From NCBI GenBank assembly GCA_049680185.1, contig JBAUHI010000091.1, positions 1 through 27,677 of the forward strand: a stretch of 27,677 bases of DNA. Direction: 5' to 3'. Shown piece by piece: positions 15,190 through 23,100 of the stretch (its first letter is position 1; each line of letters begins with the position of its first letter). The notes beneath the pieces are model-generated. The model saw only the letters and a list, made by a program, of their open reading frames with translations, was not told the origin of the DNA and did no database searches. Source of the DNA: CAMLHU01 sp049680185 (lineage in GTDB: Bacteria; Gemmatimonadota; Gemmatimonadetes; Gemmatimonadales; GWC2-71-9). A program made the position numbers and the translations under genes.

Positions 15190-16049
15190 AGATCGAACCG
15201 CAGCTCCATCCCCACGTACGCGGTCTGCTGGGTGTAGAACTGTCGCTGGGTGCTGGGGCCGTCATACCCGATCAGCGAGACGCTCAGCCGGCGCCATCCG
15301 TGCTCGCTGTCGGGAAAGGAGATCCCGAACCGGGCCGACTTCCCCAGCCGCCAATCGCTCTCCGCCGCCCCGTCCAGGAACACCCCGCCCACCAGCTGGC
15401 TCCGCTGGCCCAGAAACACGAAGGTCCGACCCTTGTAGTCCACCCCGGTGCTCACTCCCCCGTTGGGAAGGTGCAGCTCGTCGGTGTAGGCATAATGCAC
15501 TCCGGCCGCCAGCCGCCACGGCCCAGTGGTATAGAACGCCCAGCCATTCAACGTCATCCGAGTCCAGTCGATCCGGTGCTCAAGGGCCGAGTCCGCGGCG
15601 AAGACCTGCGCGTATTCATCTCCCAGGTGGCTCGACTCGTGGAGGACCTCTGCCACCAGCGTCCACTTCGGTGACAGCATGAACTGGCCGTTGATGCCGA
15701 CCAGCCAGTCGTCGCTGATCTGCGAGGTCTTCGGATCGTCCATCCGGAAATGGGCCACGACCGAGGCGCCGAACCCCAGCGTGATCGGCAGCGGGCCCCG
15801 ACGGAACGCGTAGACCGGGAAGTTCTCCCCTTCCACGACCTCGGCCTCGGTACCGGGGCCGAACCGGTCGTCGCCGGTGCTGACGTGGATGTAACGCCCG
15901 GCGAATCCCCACGTCCGCGGGGAGGCCCAGGGCAGCTCGAACCGCGGGGCGTCCGGGAAGATCCGCCCTTGCGCCGCCAGCGGGCCGGCGAAGGCGATGG
16001 CCACCGCGGCCAGAACGGTCGAACGAGCTCGGATCGATGGTCGGGTCAT
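15186..16049 (-). CDS. Outer-membrane-type protein, possibly DUF1207-like
   Basis: A 287-residue secreted protein. The signal peptide is about residues 1-26 (STVLAAVAIAFAGPLAAQ). The mature part has many alternating hydrophobic strands and ends MELRFDL, with a terminal aromatic two residues before the end, as in outer-membrane barrels. A striking block LVAEVLHESSHLGDEY (near residue 140) resembles, from memory, the conserved SSHLGDEY signature of DUF1207 proteins; a profile search would be needed to confirm. Function unknown. ATG 16049 has a TATATT box nine bases upstream and no Shine-Dalgarno. The stop codon lies within the heptamer array. Confidence 0.75.
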   Translation of the reverse strand: MTRPSIRARSTVLAAVAIAFAGPLAAQGRIFPDAPRFELPWASPRTWGFAGRYIHVSTGDDRFGPGTEAEVVEGENFPVYAFRRGPLPITLGFGASVVAHFRMDDPKTSQISDDWLVGINGQFMLSPKWTLVAEVLHESSHLGDEYAQVFAADSALEHRIDWTRMTLNGWAFYTTGPWRLAAGVHYAYTDELHLPNGGVSTGVDYKGRTFVFLGQRSQLVGGVFLDGAAESDWRLGKSARFGISFPDSEHGWRRLSVSLIGYDGPSTQRQFYTQQTAYVGMELRFDL

Positions 16050-16206
16050 AGGACGGCGAATATAGCGGGGGCCGCTGCCCCGGGCTCCCCTCACAATGAT
16101 TCCTTCGCGACCGGAACTTGCCGGGCCCGACCGACGTTCAGGTCTGGCGAGGGTGTACGGGGTGGAGCTGGGGTCCAGCTGATATATCTTTTCACCCCGG
16201 ATCGGA
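16050..16206. promoter_or_regulatory. Divergent promoter region
   Basis: On the minus strand TATATT (16059-16064) predicts +1 at 16052, three bases before the ATG at 16049. On the plus strand TATCTT (16185-16190, within TATATCTTTTC) predicts +1 near 16197 for the PHM-like gene. No -35 hexamers are convincing. The plus-strand transcript would have a 163-nt leader if translation starts at 16360, or about 10 nt if it starts at the in-frame ATG at 16207. Confidence 0.45.
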
Positions 16207-16359
16207 ATGCCGACCGGCCGTCTGTGGCCAAGGCCGGTCCCGGCCTGCGGACGTGTCCTGCCGTGCGGCGGCGGCACCGATGCCCTGCGCTGGCAGCGAT
16301 CGCTGAACCACGGCTCGTGCACGACAAGACATCCACCTGTACCTGGAAGTACCGAACTC

Positions 16360-17403
16360 ATGCTCGTACCCCTGCTCTTCGTCCTGACCGCCCTCCAGGT
16401 CCCCGCACCCGGCACGGTGACGGTGACCATCGACTCTGCCCACCACGATGTCGTCGTGACCGCCGGCCCCTATGACCTTCCCGAGGCGATGCCGGGGATG
16501 AGTCACGCCGAGATGGAGCACATGGCCGAAGCGGAGACCGAACTCCAGCGCTTCAACTGGCCGGTCGACGGCTGGTTCCGCGGATTCGCGCTTGAAGTGC
16601 GTGATGGCAAGGGGAACGCGCTCTCGCGGCGGCTCCTCCACCACATGATCATGATCAACTTCGACCGGCGCCAGCTGTACTACCCGGCCTATGAACGCAT
16701 CATGGGTGCCGGCCAGGAGACCGCCGACGTGATGGTGCCGGCGAGCATCGGCGTGCCGATGCGCTCGGGGATGCACCTCGGGATGTACCTGATGTGGCAC
16801 AACGAGACCAGCGCTGACATCAAGGGCGCGTATCTGGTGCTCCGGCTCCACTACGCGCCGAAGAACCAGATGCCCCGCCCGGTCGATGCCATGCCGGTCT
16901 ATATGGATGTGAACCTGACCGTCGGTGGTGACAACGTCTTCGACCTCCCGCCCGGCGTCACCGAAAAGAGCCACGACTTCATCCAGCCGATCGGCGGACA
17001 CCTGATCGCGGTCGGCGGACACCTGCACGATTTCGGCCTCTTCGTGCGGCTCACCGATCTGCGCTCGGGCAAGGCGATGGTGCAGCTCGACGCCGTCCGG
17101 CAGCCCAATGGCGATGTCACGGGCCTTCCGCGCAAGCTCTTCGGGGTGAGCAGCAGCGGGCTGCGCCTCGTGGCGGGGCGGACCTATCGGGTCACCGGCA
17201 AGTATGACAACCTGACCCACGCCCTCATCAAGGACGGGGCGATGGCCCATATCGTCGGGCTCTTCACGCCGGACGACATCCGGCGGTGGCCCGCGCTCGA
17301 CGTCAACGACCCCGGCACCAAGGCCGACCTTGCCGACCTCGAATCGCTGGGCAAGGCGAGCGGCGGGATGCGGATGGGGCCGATGAACCACATGAAGGAC
17401 TGA
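16360..17403 (+). CDS. Secreted copper-protein candidate with PHM/DBM-like ligand pattern
   Basis: A 347-residue exported protein (signal peptide about 1-17, LVPLLFVLTALQVPA). The His and Met pattern matches copper type II ascorbate-dependent monooxygenases such as PHM: His94-His95 in LHHMIMINF (PHM HHM), His164 in LVLRLHYAPK (PHM VHYG), His221 and His223 in GGHLHDFGL (PHM HTHxLG), and Met295 in DGAMAHIVGLFTP. Spacing between these sites is about 70, 57 and 72 residues, close to PHM. Met/His-rich stretches (MPGMSHAEMEHM near 44-55; MRMGPMNHM at the C-terminus) suggest further copper binding. Oxygenase activity and substrate are not shown. ATG 16360 is chosen for the signal peptide; ATG 16207 is in frame but would bury it behind 51 residues. 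Confidence 0.65.
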   Translation: MLVPLLFVLTALQVPAPGTVTVTIDSAHHDVVVTAGPYDLPEAMPGMSHAEMEHMAEAETELQRFNWPVDGWFRGFALEVRDGKGNALSRRLLHHMIMINFDRRQLYYPAYERIMGAGQETADVMVPASIGVPMRSGMHLGMYLMWHNETSADIKGAYLVLRLHYAPKNQMPRPVDAMPVYMDVNLTVGGDNVFDLPPGVTEKSHDFIQPIGGHLIAVGGHLHDFGLFVRLTDLRSGKAMVQLDAVRQPNGDVTGLPRKLFGVSSSGLRLVAGRTYRVTGKYDNLTHALIKDGAMAHIVGLFTPDDIRRWPALDVNDPGTKADLADLESLGKASGGMRMGPMNHMKD

Positions 17404-17412
17404 TCCGGTAAA

Positions 17413-17493
17413 AGGTGAAGGGTGAACAGTGAACGGGGGGCTCCGATGCAGGTCGGAACCCCCCGTTCTCCATTTACTGTTCACCGTTCACGC
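17413..17493. repeat. Short heptamer-period array with inverted arms (unit GTGAACG)
   Basis: Three 7-mers (17413-17433) of the type GGGTGAA are followed by a GC hairpin. Three 7-mers of opposite polarity (17473-17493), such as TTCACCG, follow, and the pattern continues into the last codons of the NlpC/P60 gene. The outer arms can extend the central hairpin. Confidence 0.65.
17433..17466. terminator. Bidirectional terminator between convergent genes
   Basis: The 14-bp stem ACGGGGGGCTCCGA pairs with TCGGAACCCCCCGT, with one mismatch and a 6-base loop (TGCAGG). It lies between the PHM-like gene (plus) and the NlpC/P60 gene (minus) and is nested inside the heptamer arms. There is no strong U-tract. 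Confidence 0.65.
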
Positions 17494-18462
17494 TCAGTTC
17501 ACGATCCTCCGCGCCCCCACCCACCGACGCCACCACCACCGCCCGTACGGGTCGTCCTCGCTCAGCACGCTCATCTGTACACCGCCATTGGCACTGTGGA
17601 TGATCTTGCCGTCGCCGACATACAAGGCCACATGGGTCACGAAGGTGCCACTGTTCGAGAAGGTGAGGATGTCCCCCGGCGCCAGTGCATCGAGGCGCTT
17701 GGGCACCGCCGTCCCCATGTGCGCCTGGTCACGGCTTACTCGTGGCAATTGGACCCCGTGCTGGGCATACGCCCACTGGATGAGCCCGGAGCAATCGAAT
17801 CCGCTGCCGTTCGTGCCGGTCCCCCCCCATTTGTACGGCGTACCCATCGCACTGGTCGCGGTGGCCACGACCCCGGCCACCAGTGCGGCCTTGTCGCCGC
17901 CGAATCCTTCCTTCTCGGCGAGCGCCACCACTTCCGGCGAGCCCGGCGGCGTTGCGTGCCGCACCGTAGTGTACGACGGCTGGTCCGGTGCGCGCTCGAC
18001 CCCGAAGTGGAGGCCGATACCAAGCGAGAACTCGAGTCCGGTGTGATGATCGGGCTCGAGCACCCGGTAGCGCCCCTCCCCGCGGAGGGACAGCCAGCGG
18101 AACGGCACCACTTCGTACCCGACCCCCGCCGACCAGCTGCTCCACCAGTCGCCACCGTTGCCTCTGGCCGTGCCGCCGCTCACGCCGCCGACCAGGTACG
18201 GCCCGGGCCGCCCCCCCTCGAATGCCGTCACGTCGGCGCCGATCCCGTACAGATCGGGCCCCCCGCCGCTCTGCCACATCCGGGTGCCATACAACCGGAA
18301 TTGGGTGGGGCCCAGCAGCTCGCGGGAGAACCCGATGCGCCAGGTCTGACGGGTGCTGGAGGTGAGCAGGTAACCGGCGTCGCCGGAGATGCCCTGCGCC
18401 GGGAGTGCGGCGGCGATCAGGAAGCCGCCGACGGCCAACAGCCCGACCCCTCGGCCGATCAA
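17494..18462 (-). CDS. NlpC/P60 peptidase with an N-terminal beta-rich domain
   Basis: A secreted protein of 322 residues. The signal peptide is about 1-23 (VGLLAVGGFLIAAALPAQ). Residues about 28-155 form a beta-rich region resembling half of a small outer-membrane barrel. Residues about 195-322 are an NlpC/P60 cysteine peptidase, the class that cuts cell-wall peptides: GTPYKWGGTG, catalytic Cys224 in GFDCSGLIQWAY, catalytic His277 in THVALYVGDGK, and His289 as the likely third residue. The TTG start at 18462 overlaps the upstream stop (TTGA). Last gene of a four-gene envelope operon. The pairing of barrel-like and NlpC/P60 domains is unusual. Confidence 0.85.
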   Translation of the reverse strand: MIGRGVGLLAVGGFLIAAALPAQGISGDAGYLLTSSTRQTWRIGFSRELLGPTQFRLYGTRMWQSGGGPDLYGIGADVTAFEGGRPGPYLVGGVSGGTARGNGGDWWSSWSAGVGYEVVPFRWLSLRGEGRYRVLEPDHHTGLEFSLGIGLHFGVERAPDQPSYTTVRHATPPGSPEVVALAEKEGFGGDKAALVAGVVATATSAMGTPYKWGGTGTNGSGFDCSGLIQWAYAQHGVQLPRVSRDQAHMGTAVPKRLDALAPGDILTFSNSGTFVTHVALYVGDGKIIHSANGGVQMSVLSEDDPYGRWWWRRWVGARRIVN

Positions 18463-18833
18463 CGTCGCCGGTCCGCGGTCGGGATCCCGGTCGCAAGCGC
18501 GATCCGGTACCGCTCGGTCGGCGCACAGTGGACCCAGATGTCGGCGCGGATGGTCGAATCATCGAGCTGGACCGGCGCCACCCCGGTGTAGAGGAGCGGC
18601 ACGCCGACCTTGCTCCCGTCCGGGTGTCGGATCTCGAGCGTCCGCTCCAGGCACGCGCGCCCGTCGACCCCCGTATCGGCCCGCGCATACGTGAACCACA
18701 CCTCTACTCCGTTCCGGGCGTGGAGTGCGAGCGAATCGGCGGGCGCAGGAGGGGGTAATGGGGCGTGCGCTACCGGCGCGGGGGTCCGCCCGCACGCCGC
18801 GACCAGCACCACCGTTGCGACGACGCGCCACAT
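18459..18833 (-). CDS. Small lipoprotein of unknown function
   Basis: A 124-residue protein with signal MWRVVATVVLVAAC, lipidated at Cys14 (lipobox VAAC). A Pro/Ala-rich linker (residues 17-32) leads to a small beta-rich domain with two Cys (in ACLERTLE and VHCAPTERY) that may pair. I recognise no family. The ATG overlaps the upstream stop by one base (TGATG), and its own stop overlaps the NlpC/P60 start, so the genes are translationally coupled and may work in the same envelope process. Confidence 0.7.
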   Translation of the reverse strand: MWRVVATVVLVAACGRTPAPVAHAPLPPPAPADSLALHARNGVEVWFTYARADTGVDGRACLERTLEIRHPDGSKVGVPLLYTGVAPVQLDDSTIRADIWVHCAPTERYRIALATGIPTADRRR

Positions 18834-19123
18834 CACCCGGTCCCCGCGGGTGGCGTCTCGTCGAGCGGCGGGAGCATCGACTGGTCGATCTGGAGCACAC
18901 GAGAGAGTCGTGGCCGATGCTGGAGGAACCGGATCCAATAGTGGGTGCCGACGAATCCCGTGACGGCGCCGCAGCCGACGGTCAGGATCAGGCCTGCGAT
19001 CGGGCTGGTGACCCATTCCGAGAGCAGCGTCCCGAGCTCGGCCCCAAAAAAAGAGGCCGCCGACGCCACGAGCGGCGTCAGCAGCCAGCCGAGCCCCTTC
19101 AGGAGGAGCCGGATCGGGTGCAT
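18833..19123 (-). CDS. Small two-helix membrane protein
   Basis: A 96-residue protein with two hydrophobic segments (about 9-28 and 41-61). The second, AGLILTVGCGAVTGFVGTHYW, is glycine-rich. A basic and then acidic/Pro-rich cytoplasmic tail follows. No family recognised. It lies six bases downstream of the 19130-19759 gene and overlaps the next start by one base, so it belongs to the same operon. Confidence 0.65.
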   Translation of the reverse strand: MHPIRLLLKGLGWLLTPLVASAASFFGAELGTLLSEWVTSPIAGLILTVGCGAVTGFVGTHYWIRFLQHRPRLSRVLQIDQSMLPPLDETPPAGTG

Positions 19124-19129
19124 CCGACC

Positions 19130-19759
19130 TCAGGCGCGCTTGGGCGCGAGGGCCGTGGTGAGGACCGTGAGCGCGAGCCCAGGGATGAATGCGACCGCGA
19201 ACGTCGGCATGGTCCATTCGGCGGCAGGGAAATGGATCAGGTTCGCGATGACGCCAAGGAGGAGCGCATAGGCCACGCCCATGACCATCACGATCGCGGG
19301 GCGCGCGGCGCCGCGTCGGACCGCCTGGTTGGCCTGCGCAAAGGCGCCGAACCAGCAGAGGTAGGTGCCGAGCATCCACCAGACCGGATGCCACCACCAG
19401 TTCGACCCGCCGCCGATCGCGCGCCACCGGTCGGTGTAGGTGCCGATGTTCTGGAGGAGCGACACGTCCAGCATCATATAGATGAACGTGGCCCCCAAGC
19501 CGATGGCCGCCGCGCCCGCGATCCCTTCGACCGTCCGCGGGTTGGTCCAGATGCCGGGGAGGAGCACCACGCCGCTCAGGCCGACCAGCAGGATGATCGT
19601 CTCGAGACCGGTCATCAGGGTGCCGTCGGTGAACCGGCTCGCCAACGAGAAGACGAATACCGTTGCGGCGGTCAAGAATCCGATCTTGACCGCGCGACGG
19701 ACGAGCGAACGGACGTCAGTCTGGTCGACCGTCATGGACGCCTGCACCACCGCGTTCAT
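19130..19759 (-). CDS. Polytopic membrane protein of unknown function
   Basis: A 209-residue protein with about six hydrophobic segments (near 26-42, 50-70, 79-98, 126-143, 155-173 and 184-202). An aromatic-rich loop with SNWWWHPVWWMLGTYLCWFG sits near the middle. No family recognised. The ATG has GGAG five bases upstream, and a TATACT box predicts +1 about 24 nt upstream, so it is the first gene of the operon ending with the NlpC/P60 enzyme. Confidence 0.7.
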   Translation of the reverse strand: MNAVVQASMTVDQTDVRSLVRRAVKIGFLTAATVFVFSLASRFTDGTLMTGLETIILLVGLSGVVLLPGIWTNPRTVEGIAGAAAIGLGATFIYMMLDVSLLQNIGTYTDRWRAIGGGSNWWWHPVWWMLGTYLCWFGAFAQANQAVRRGAARPAIVMVMGVAYALLLGVIANLIHFPAAEWTMPTFAVAFIPGLALTVLTTALAPKRA

Positions 19760-19789
19760 GGCTGCTCCAAATGGGGTTGGGATGGACGG

Positions 19790-19795
19790 AGTATA
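19790..19795 (-). promoter_or_regulatory. Candidate -10 box (TATACT) of the 19759-17494 operon
   Basis: On the minus strand it places +1 near 19783 with a leader of about 24 nt carrying a GGAG Shine-Dalgarno. It lies 21 bases downstream of the UbiA-type gene's stop codon, so the two gene groups may be separate units. Confidence 0.45.
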
Positions 19796-19816
19796 ACGAG
19801 GGCCACAGGCACCGAG

Positions 19817-20737
19817 CTAGGTCCCCCACGCCAACGCCACCACTACGTCGGTCACGGCCCACGCACCGAGCGCGAGGTACATCCCGCGCTGGTGAAGTGC
19901 GGTGGTCATCGACGGGTGGCGCCGGGCCCACGGCACCAGCACGCCGAGCCAGGCCACGAGCGCCAACGCCACGCCCGCTACCCGGAGCGCGGTGGCCTGT
20001 TCGAGGAGCAGGAGCGACCAGCCAAAGAGTGCGAATGCGACGAGTGCCGACCCGACGGCCACCCAGAGGCTTCGACCGACGCCGAGCCGGATGACCAGCG
20101 TGCGGTCGCCACGCCGGGTGTCCTCCTCGACCTGGTAGATCTGGGTGAGCGGATAAAGCGCCGCGAAGAGGGGGCAGAACCCGAGGAGCACGAGTGCGTG
20201 CGGCAGGTCGAGCGCCCGCCCGGTACTGGCCCAGCCGGCCAAGGGCGTGAACGTGCCGAAGCCCCACATATTGATGACCCAATCGGCGCCGGCCACCGAC
20301 TTGAGTCGGAACGGCGGCACCGAGTACAGCACCGACATCGCGAAGCAGGCCGCATACACGGCACGGAAGGCTGGCGGGAGCTGGAAGGTGAAGACCTGCC
20401 CCAGCACCATCAGGCCGAGCCCCCAGGCAAAGAGATGGCGCGGCGGCGCGGGCGGCGCGCGCAGGTAGGCGACGTCGCCATCGTCTTGGTCGAAGGCGGA
20501 ATTGATGGCGAGCGTGCCGCCGTTCAAGCACACTACCCAGAGCAGCAGGCCGAGGAGCGCAGGCCCGCGCGCGACGCCTGAGGCCGCACCCGTGAGCCCC
20601 ACCGCGAGCAGGTACCCCAGCAGCGTGTGCGCCGCCATGATCGGCCACTCGATCGGACGGAGATGGAGCAGGTACGGGGCGGCCGGACCGAAGAGCGTGT
20701 AGGCCCAACGATGCCGCGCCGCGGCGCCCGTGGTCAT
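19817..20737 (-). CDS. UbiA-family prenyltransferase
   Basis: An integral membrane prenyltransferase of 306 residues with about eight to nine hydrophobic helices. The first Asp-rich motif is NSAFDQDDGD (Asn79-Asp88), binding the prenyl diphosphate through magnesium. The second is the IYQVEEDTRRGDRTLVIRLG block (about 200-219). The family makes quinones, tetrapyrrole side chains or isoprenoid lipids, and the substrate here is unknown. The start ATG overlaps the coaX stop (ATGA), so it is translationally coupled to the cofactor operon. It is the last gene of the bshA-uppP-birA-coaX unit. Confidence 0.87.
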   Translation of the reverse strand: MTTGAAARHRWAYTLFGPAAPYLLHLRPIEWPIMAAHTLLGYLLAVGLTGAASGVARGPALLGLLLWVVCLNGGTLAINSAFDQDDGDVAYLRAPPAPPRHLFAWGLGLMVLGQVFTFQLPPAFRAVYAACFAMSVLYSVPPFRLKSVAGADWVINMWGFGTFTPLAGWASTGRALDLPHALVLLGFCPLFAALYPLTQIYQVEEDTRRGDRTLVIRLGVGRSLWVAVGSALVAFALFGWSLLLLEQATALRVAGVALALVAWLGVLVPWARRHPSMTTALHQRGMYLALGAWAVTDVVVALAWGT

Positions 20738-21513
20738 CCGCCGACCTTCAAATGGCGCGCGGCGAGGTAGAGACCGTGGAGGGTGAGGTCGGGGGCGGTG
20801 AGCTCGATGGTGCGGCAGAGCGGCGCCACCAGTGACGCGAGCCCTCCGGTGGCGACGACCTTCGGCCGCTTCTTGCCGGGCCACTCCTTGACGATGCGTT
20901 CGACGATGCCGTCGACGGCATCGGCGGTGCCGAACAGGACTCCGGCCTGGATGCACTCCTCGGTGCGCCGACCGATGACGCGCGCCGGCCGCTCAAGCTC
21001 GGTCGCGGGCAGCTTGGCGGCCCGCCGGGTGAGCTGATCGGATGACGTGCGCAGTCCGGGCATGATGACGCCGCCGATGAACCGGCCGTCGGCGGTGATG
21101 CAATCGAAGGTGGTGGCGGTCCCGAAATCGACCACGACGGTGTCGACATGATACAGATCGACCGCGGCGAGGGTGTTGACGATCCGGTCGGCGCCGACGG
21201 TGAGCGGCTCATCGACATCGAGGGTGACCGGGAGCTTCGAGCGGGCATCCACCGCAGTCGCACGTTGGCCGACCACCGATTCGACGCCGCGGATCAGCGC
21301 CTGGGTGACGGCGGGCGCCACCGATGCGTAGCAGATGCCGGTGATCTCATTCGGCGAGCGGCCGGCGTGCAACAGGAAGGCCAGCAGTGCCGCGCCCCAT
21401 TCATCAGGAGTGCGGTCAGGATTGGTGGTGAGGCGCCACCGCCCCGCCAGCGTATCGCTGTCGAAGAGGCCGAGGGTGATCTCGGTGTTGCCGATGTCGA
21501 GGACGAGGAGCAT
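20734..21513 (-). CDS. coaX: Type III pantothenate kinase
   Basis: Phosphorylates pantothenate with ATP in the first step of coenzyme A synthesis. It has 259 residues, the usual length. Visible: the phosphate-binding start LLVLDIGNTEITLG, YASVAPAVTQ, VGADRIVNTLAA, the DFGTATTFDCI catalytic strand-turn, GGVIMPGLRTSSDQL, and the C-terminal VVATGGLASLVAPL. ATG 21513 gives the canonical start; a TTG at 21543 would add ten unrelated residues. It follows birA by 46 bases and overlaps the UbiA-type start. CoaX is the potassium-dependent kinase type, unrelated to CoaA. Confidence 0.95.
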   Translation of the reverse strand: MLLVLDIGNTEITLGLFDSDTLAGRWRLTTNPDRTPDEWGAALLAFLLHAGRSPNEITGICYASVAPAVTQALIRGVESVVGQRATAVDARSKLPVTLDVDEPLTVGADRIVNTLAAVDLYHVDTVVVDFGTATTFDCITADGRFIGGVIMPGLRTSSDQLTRRAAKLPATELERPARVIGRRTEECIQAGVLFGTADAVDGIVERIVKEWPGKKRPKVVATGGLASLVAPLCRTIELTAPDLTLHGLYLAARHLKVGG

Positions 21514-21559
21514 AGGCGTTGGGGCTCGGTGAACGGGACTCAAGACTGTGGATCGTGCG

Positions 21560-22288
21560 TCAGGTTCCTGGTGCCAACACTACGCTGCCGGCGCGGACCG
21601 CCGTCACCCGCCCGTCGACGCCCCGGACGAGGAGTGCGCCGCGTGGGTCGATCCCCATCGCGATCCCGACGGCCGGCGCCGCCAGCATGCGTCCCCGGAG
21701 CCAGTCGCGATGCTCGAACTCCCGGAGCTCCTCCAGCGAGAGCTCGGCCGAACCACCGTTGATCCCCGCGATGGCCCGCCTCACGGGTTCGGCGAGCGCC
21801 TCGGCCGACGTGGTCCCATCGTGGTCCGCCAGCCGTGCCGCCGTGCCGCGCAGGTCCGTCGGGATCGGGTTGGTCACGTTGATCCCGACCCCGACCGTGA
21901 CCCACGCCAATCGATCGCCACGCCAGCGCGCTTCACAGAGGATGCCGCCGAGCTTGCGGTCACCCAGCATCAGGTCGTTGGTCCACTTGAGCCGGAGCGG
22001 CGGGATGCGGGTCTCCGCTTCGAGCGCGGCGGCCAACGCCAACCCTACCCGCAAGCTCAGCACTTCGGCCGCCGACGGGACCTCGGGCCGACAAAGCACG
22101 CTCATCCACACACCGCCCGCCGGCGCGTGCCACGCCCTGCCCCGGGTCCCCCGGGCGTTGACCTGCTCCGCCGCCACGATGGCGCTGCCGTGCGGAGCGC
22201 CGCTCTCACCCAGCTGGTGCACCAGGTCCTGGGTCGACGCGACCTGCGCGAGCCGGCTGAGCCGGACGTCGGTCGAGGCGGTGTCCAC
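21560..22288 (-). CDS. birA: Biotin--[acetyl-CoA-carboxylase] ligase (group I, no DNA-binding domain)
   Basis: Attaches biotin to carboxyl carrier proteins via biotinyl-AMP. It has 242 residues. Motifs: the STQD start, the adenylate-binding loop NARGTRGRAWHAPAGGVWMS, KWTNDLMLGDRKLGGILCE with the catalytic Lys, VGVGINV, and the C-terminal SH3-like domain ending VRAGSVVLAPGT. There is no N-terminal helix-turn-helix, so it is not a repressor as in E. coli. GTG 22288 lies two bases after the uppP stop; there is no better start in frame. Confidence 0.94.
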   Translation of the reverse strand: MDTASTDVRLSRLAQVASTQDLVHQLGESGAPHGSAIVAAEQVNARGTRGRAWHAPAGGVWMSVLCRPEVPSAAEVLSLRVGLALAAALEAETRIPPLRLKWTNDLMLGDRKLGGILCEARWRGDRLAWVTVGVGINVTNPIPTDLRGTAARLADHDGTTSAEALAEPVRRAIAGINGGSAELSLEELREFEHRDWLRGRMLAAPAVGIAMGIDPRGALLVRGVDGRVTAVRAGSVVLAPGT

Positions 22289-22290
22289 GC

Positions 22291-23100
22291 CTAACGGTAG
22301 AGCCAGAGCAGGAAGACCGCGAACGCGATCCGGTACCAGGCGAACACCGCAAAGCTGTGTCCCGACACATAGCGCAGGAAGGCCTTGACCACGATGACGG
22401 CGGACACGAACGCCGTGACGAATCCGATGATGAACGGCGTCACGTCGCTGGCGCCGAGGATGTGGCGCCCGTGCCAGAGCTCGTACAGCGTCGCCGCGAA
22501 CATCACGGGGATGGCCAGGAAGAACGAGAATTCGGTCGCCGAGGTGCGGGTGAGGCCGAGCGAGTAGCCGCCGAGGATCGTGGCGGCGGAACGCGAGGTA
22601 CCGGGGACGAGCGAGAGGACCTGGGCCAGGCCGATACCGAGGGACTCCCGCATCGGGACGGCGGTGGCGTCGGTGACGTGGGCCACCCGATGGAAGCGCT
22701 CGATGACGAGGATCAGCACGCCACCCGCCAGCAGGGCCCACGCCACCACGTGGGGGGTGAAGAGGTGTGCGGTGATCCAGTGGTGGGTGGCCAACCCGAC
22801 CACCGCCGCCGGGAGGAACGCGATCAGAAGCGAGGCGGCAAAGACGTTGCTCGCCCGATCGCGGCCGATCCCGCGCGCTTCGGCCCACAAGCGGGTGCGG
22901 TAGATCCACACGATGGCGAGGATGGCGCCGAGCTGGATGAAGATCTCGAAGACCTTGGCATCCTCGCCGGTCCAGCCGAGCCAGTCGCCGGCGACGATGA
23001 GGTGTCCGGTCGAGGAGATCGGCAGGAACTCGGTGATCCCTTCCACCACGCCGAGGATCGCGGCCTTGATGGCGAGGGGCAGCACCGCCACTCCGGTCAC
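22291..23100 (-). CDS. uppP: Undecaprenyl-diphosphatase
   Basis: A membrane phosphatase (BacA/UppP family) that recycles undecaprenyl pyrophosphate for cell-wall synthesis. It has 269 residues with about eight membrane segments. Both family signatures are present: EGITEFLPISSTGHLI (20-35) with the catalytic Glu/Ser region, and PGTSRSAATI, the second catalytic loop. The GTG start overlaps the bshA stop as GTGA, indicating coupled translation. Confidence 0.96.
   Translation of the reverse strand: MTGVAVLPLAIKAAILGVVEGITEFLPISSTGHLIVAGDWLGWTGEDAKVFEIFIQLGAILAIVWIYRTRLWAEARGIGRDRASNVFAASLLIAFLPAAVVGLATHHWITAHLFTPHVVAWALLAGGVLILVIERFHRVAHVTDATAVPMRESLGIGLAQVLSLVPGTSRSAATILGGYSLGLTRTSATEFSFFLAIPVMFAATLYELWHGRHILGASDVTPFIIGFVTAFVSAVIVVKAFLRYVSGHSFAVFAWYRIAFAVFLLWLYR

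Noticed and set aside
15186..16049. Lipid A deacylase (PagL) for the outer-membrane-type protein
   Set aside because: There is a His-rich HESSHLGDEY block, but I do not see the PagL His-x-Ser-Asn pattern and the protein is longer than PagL.
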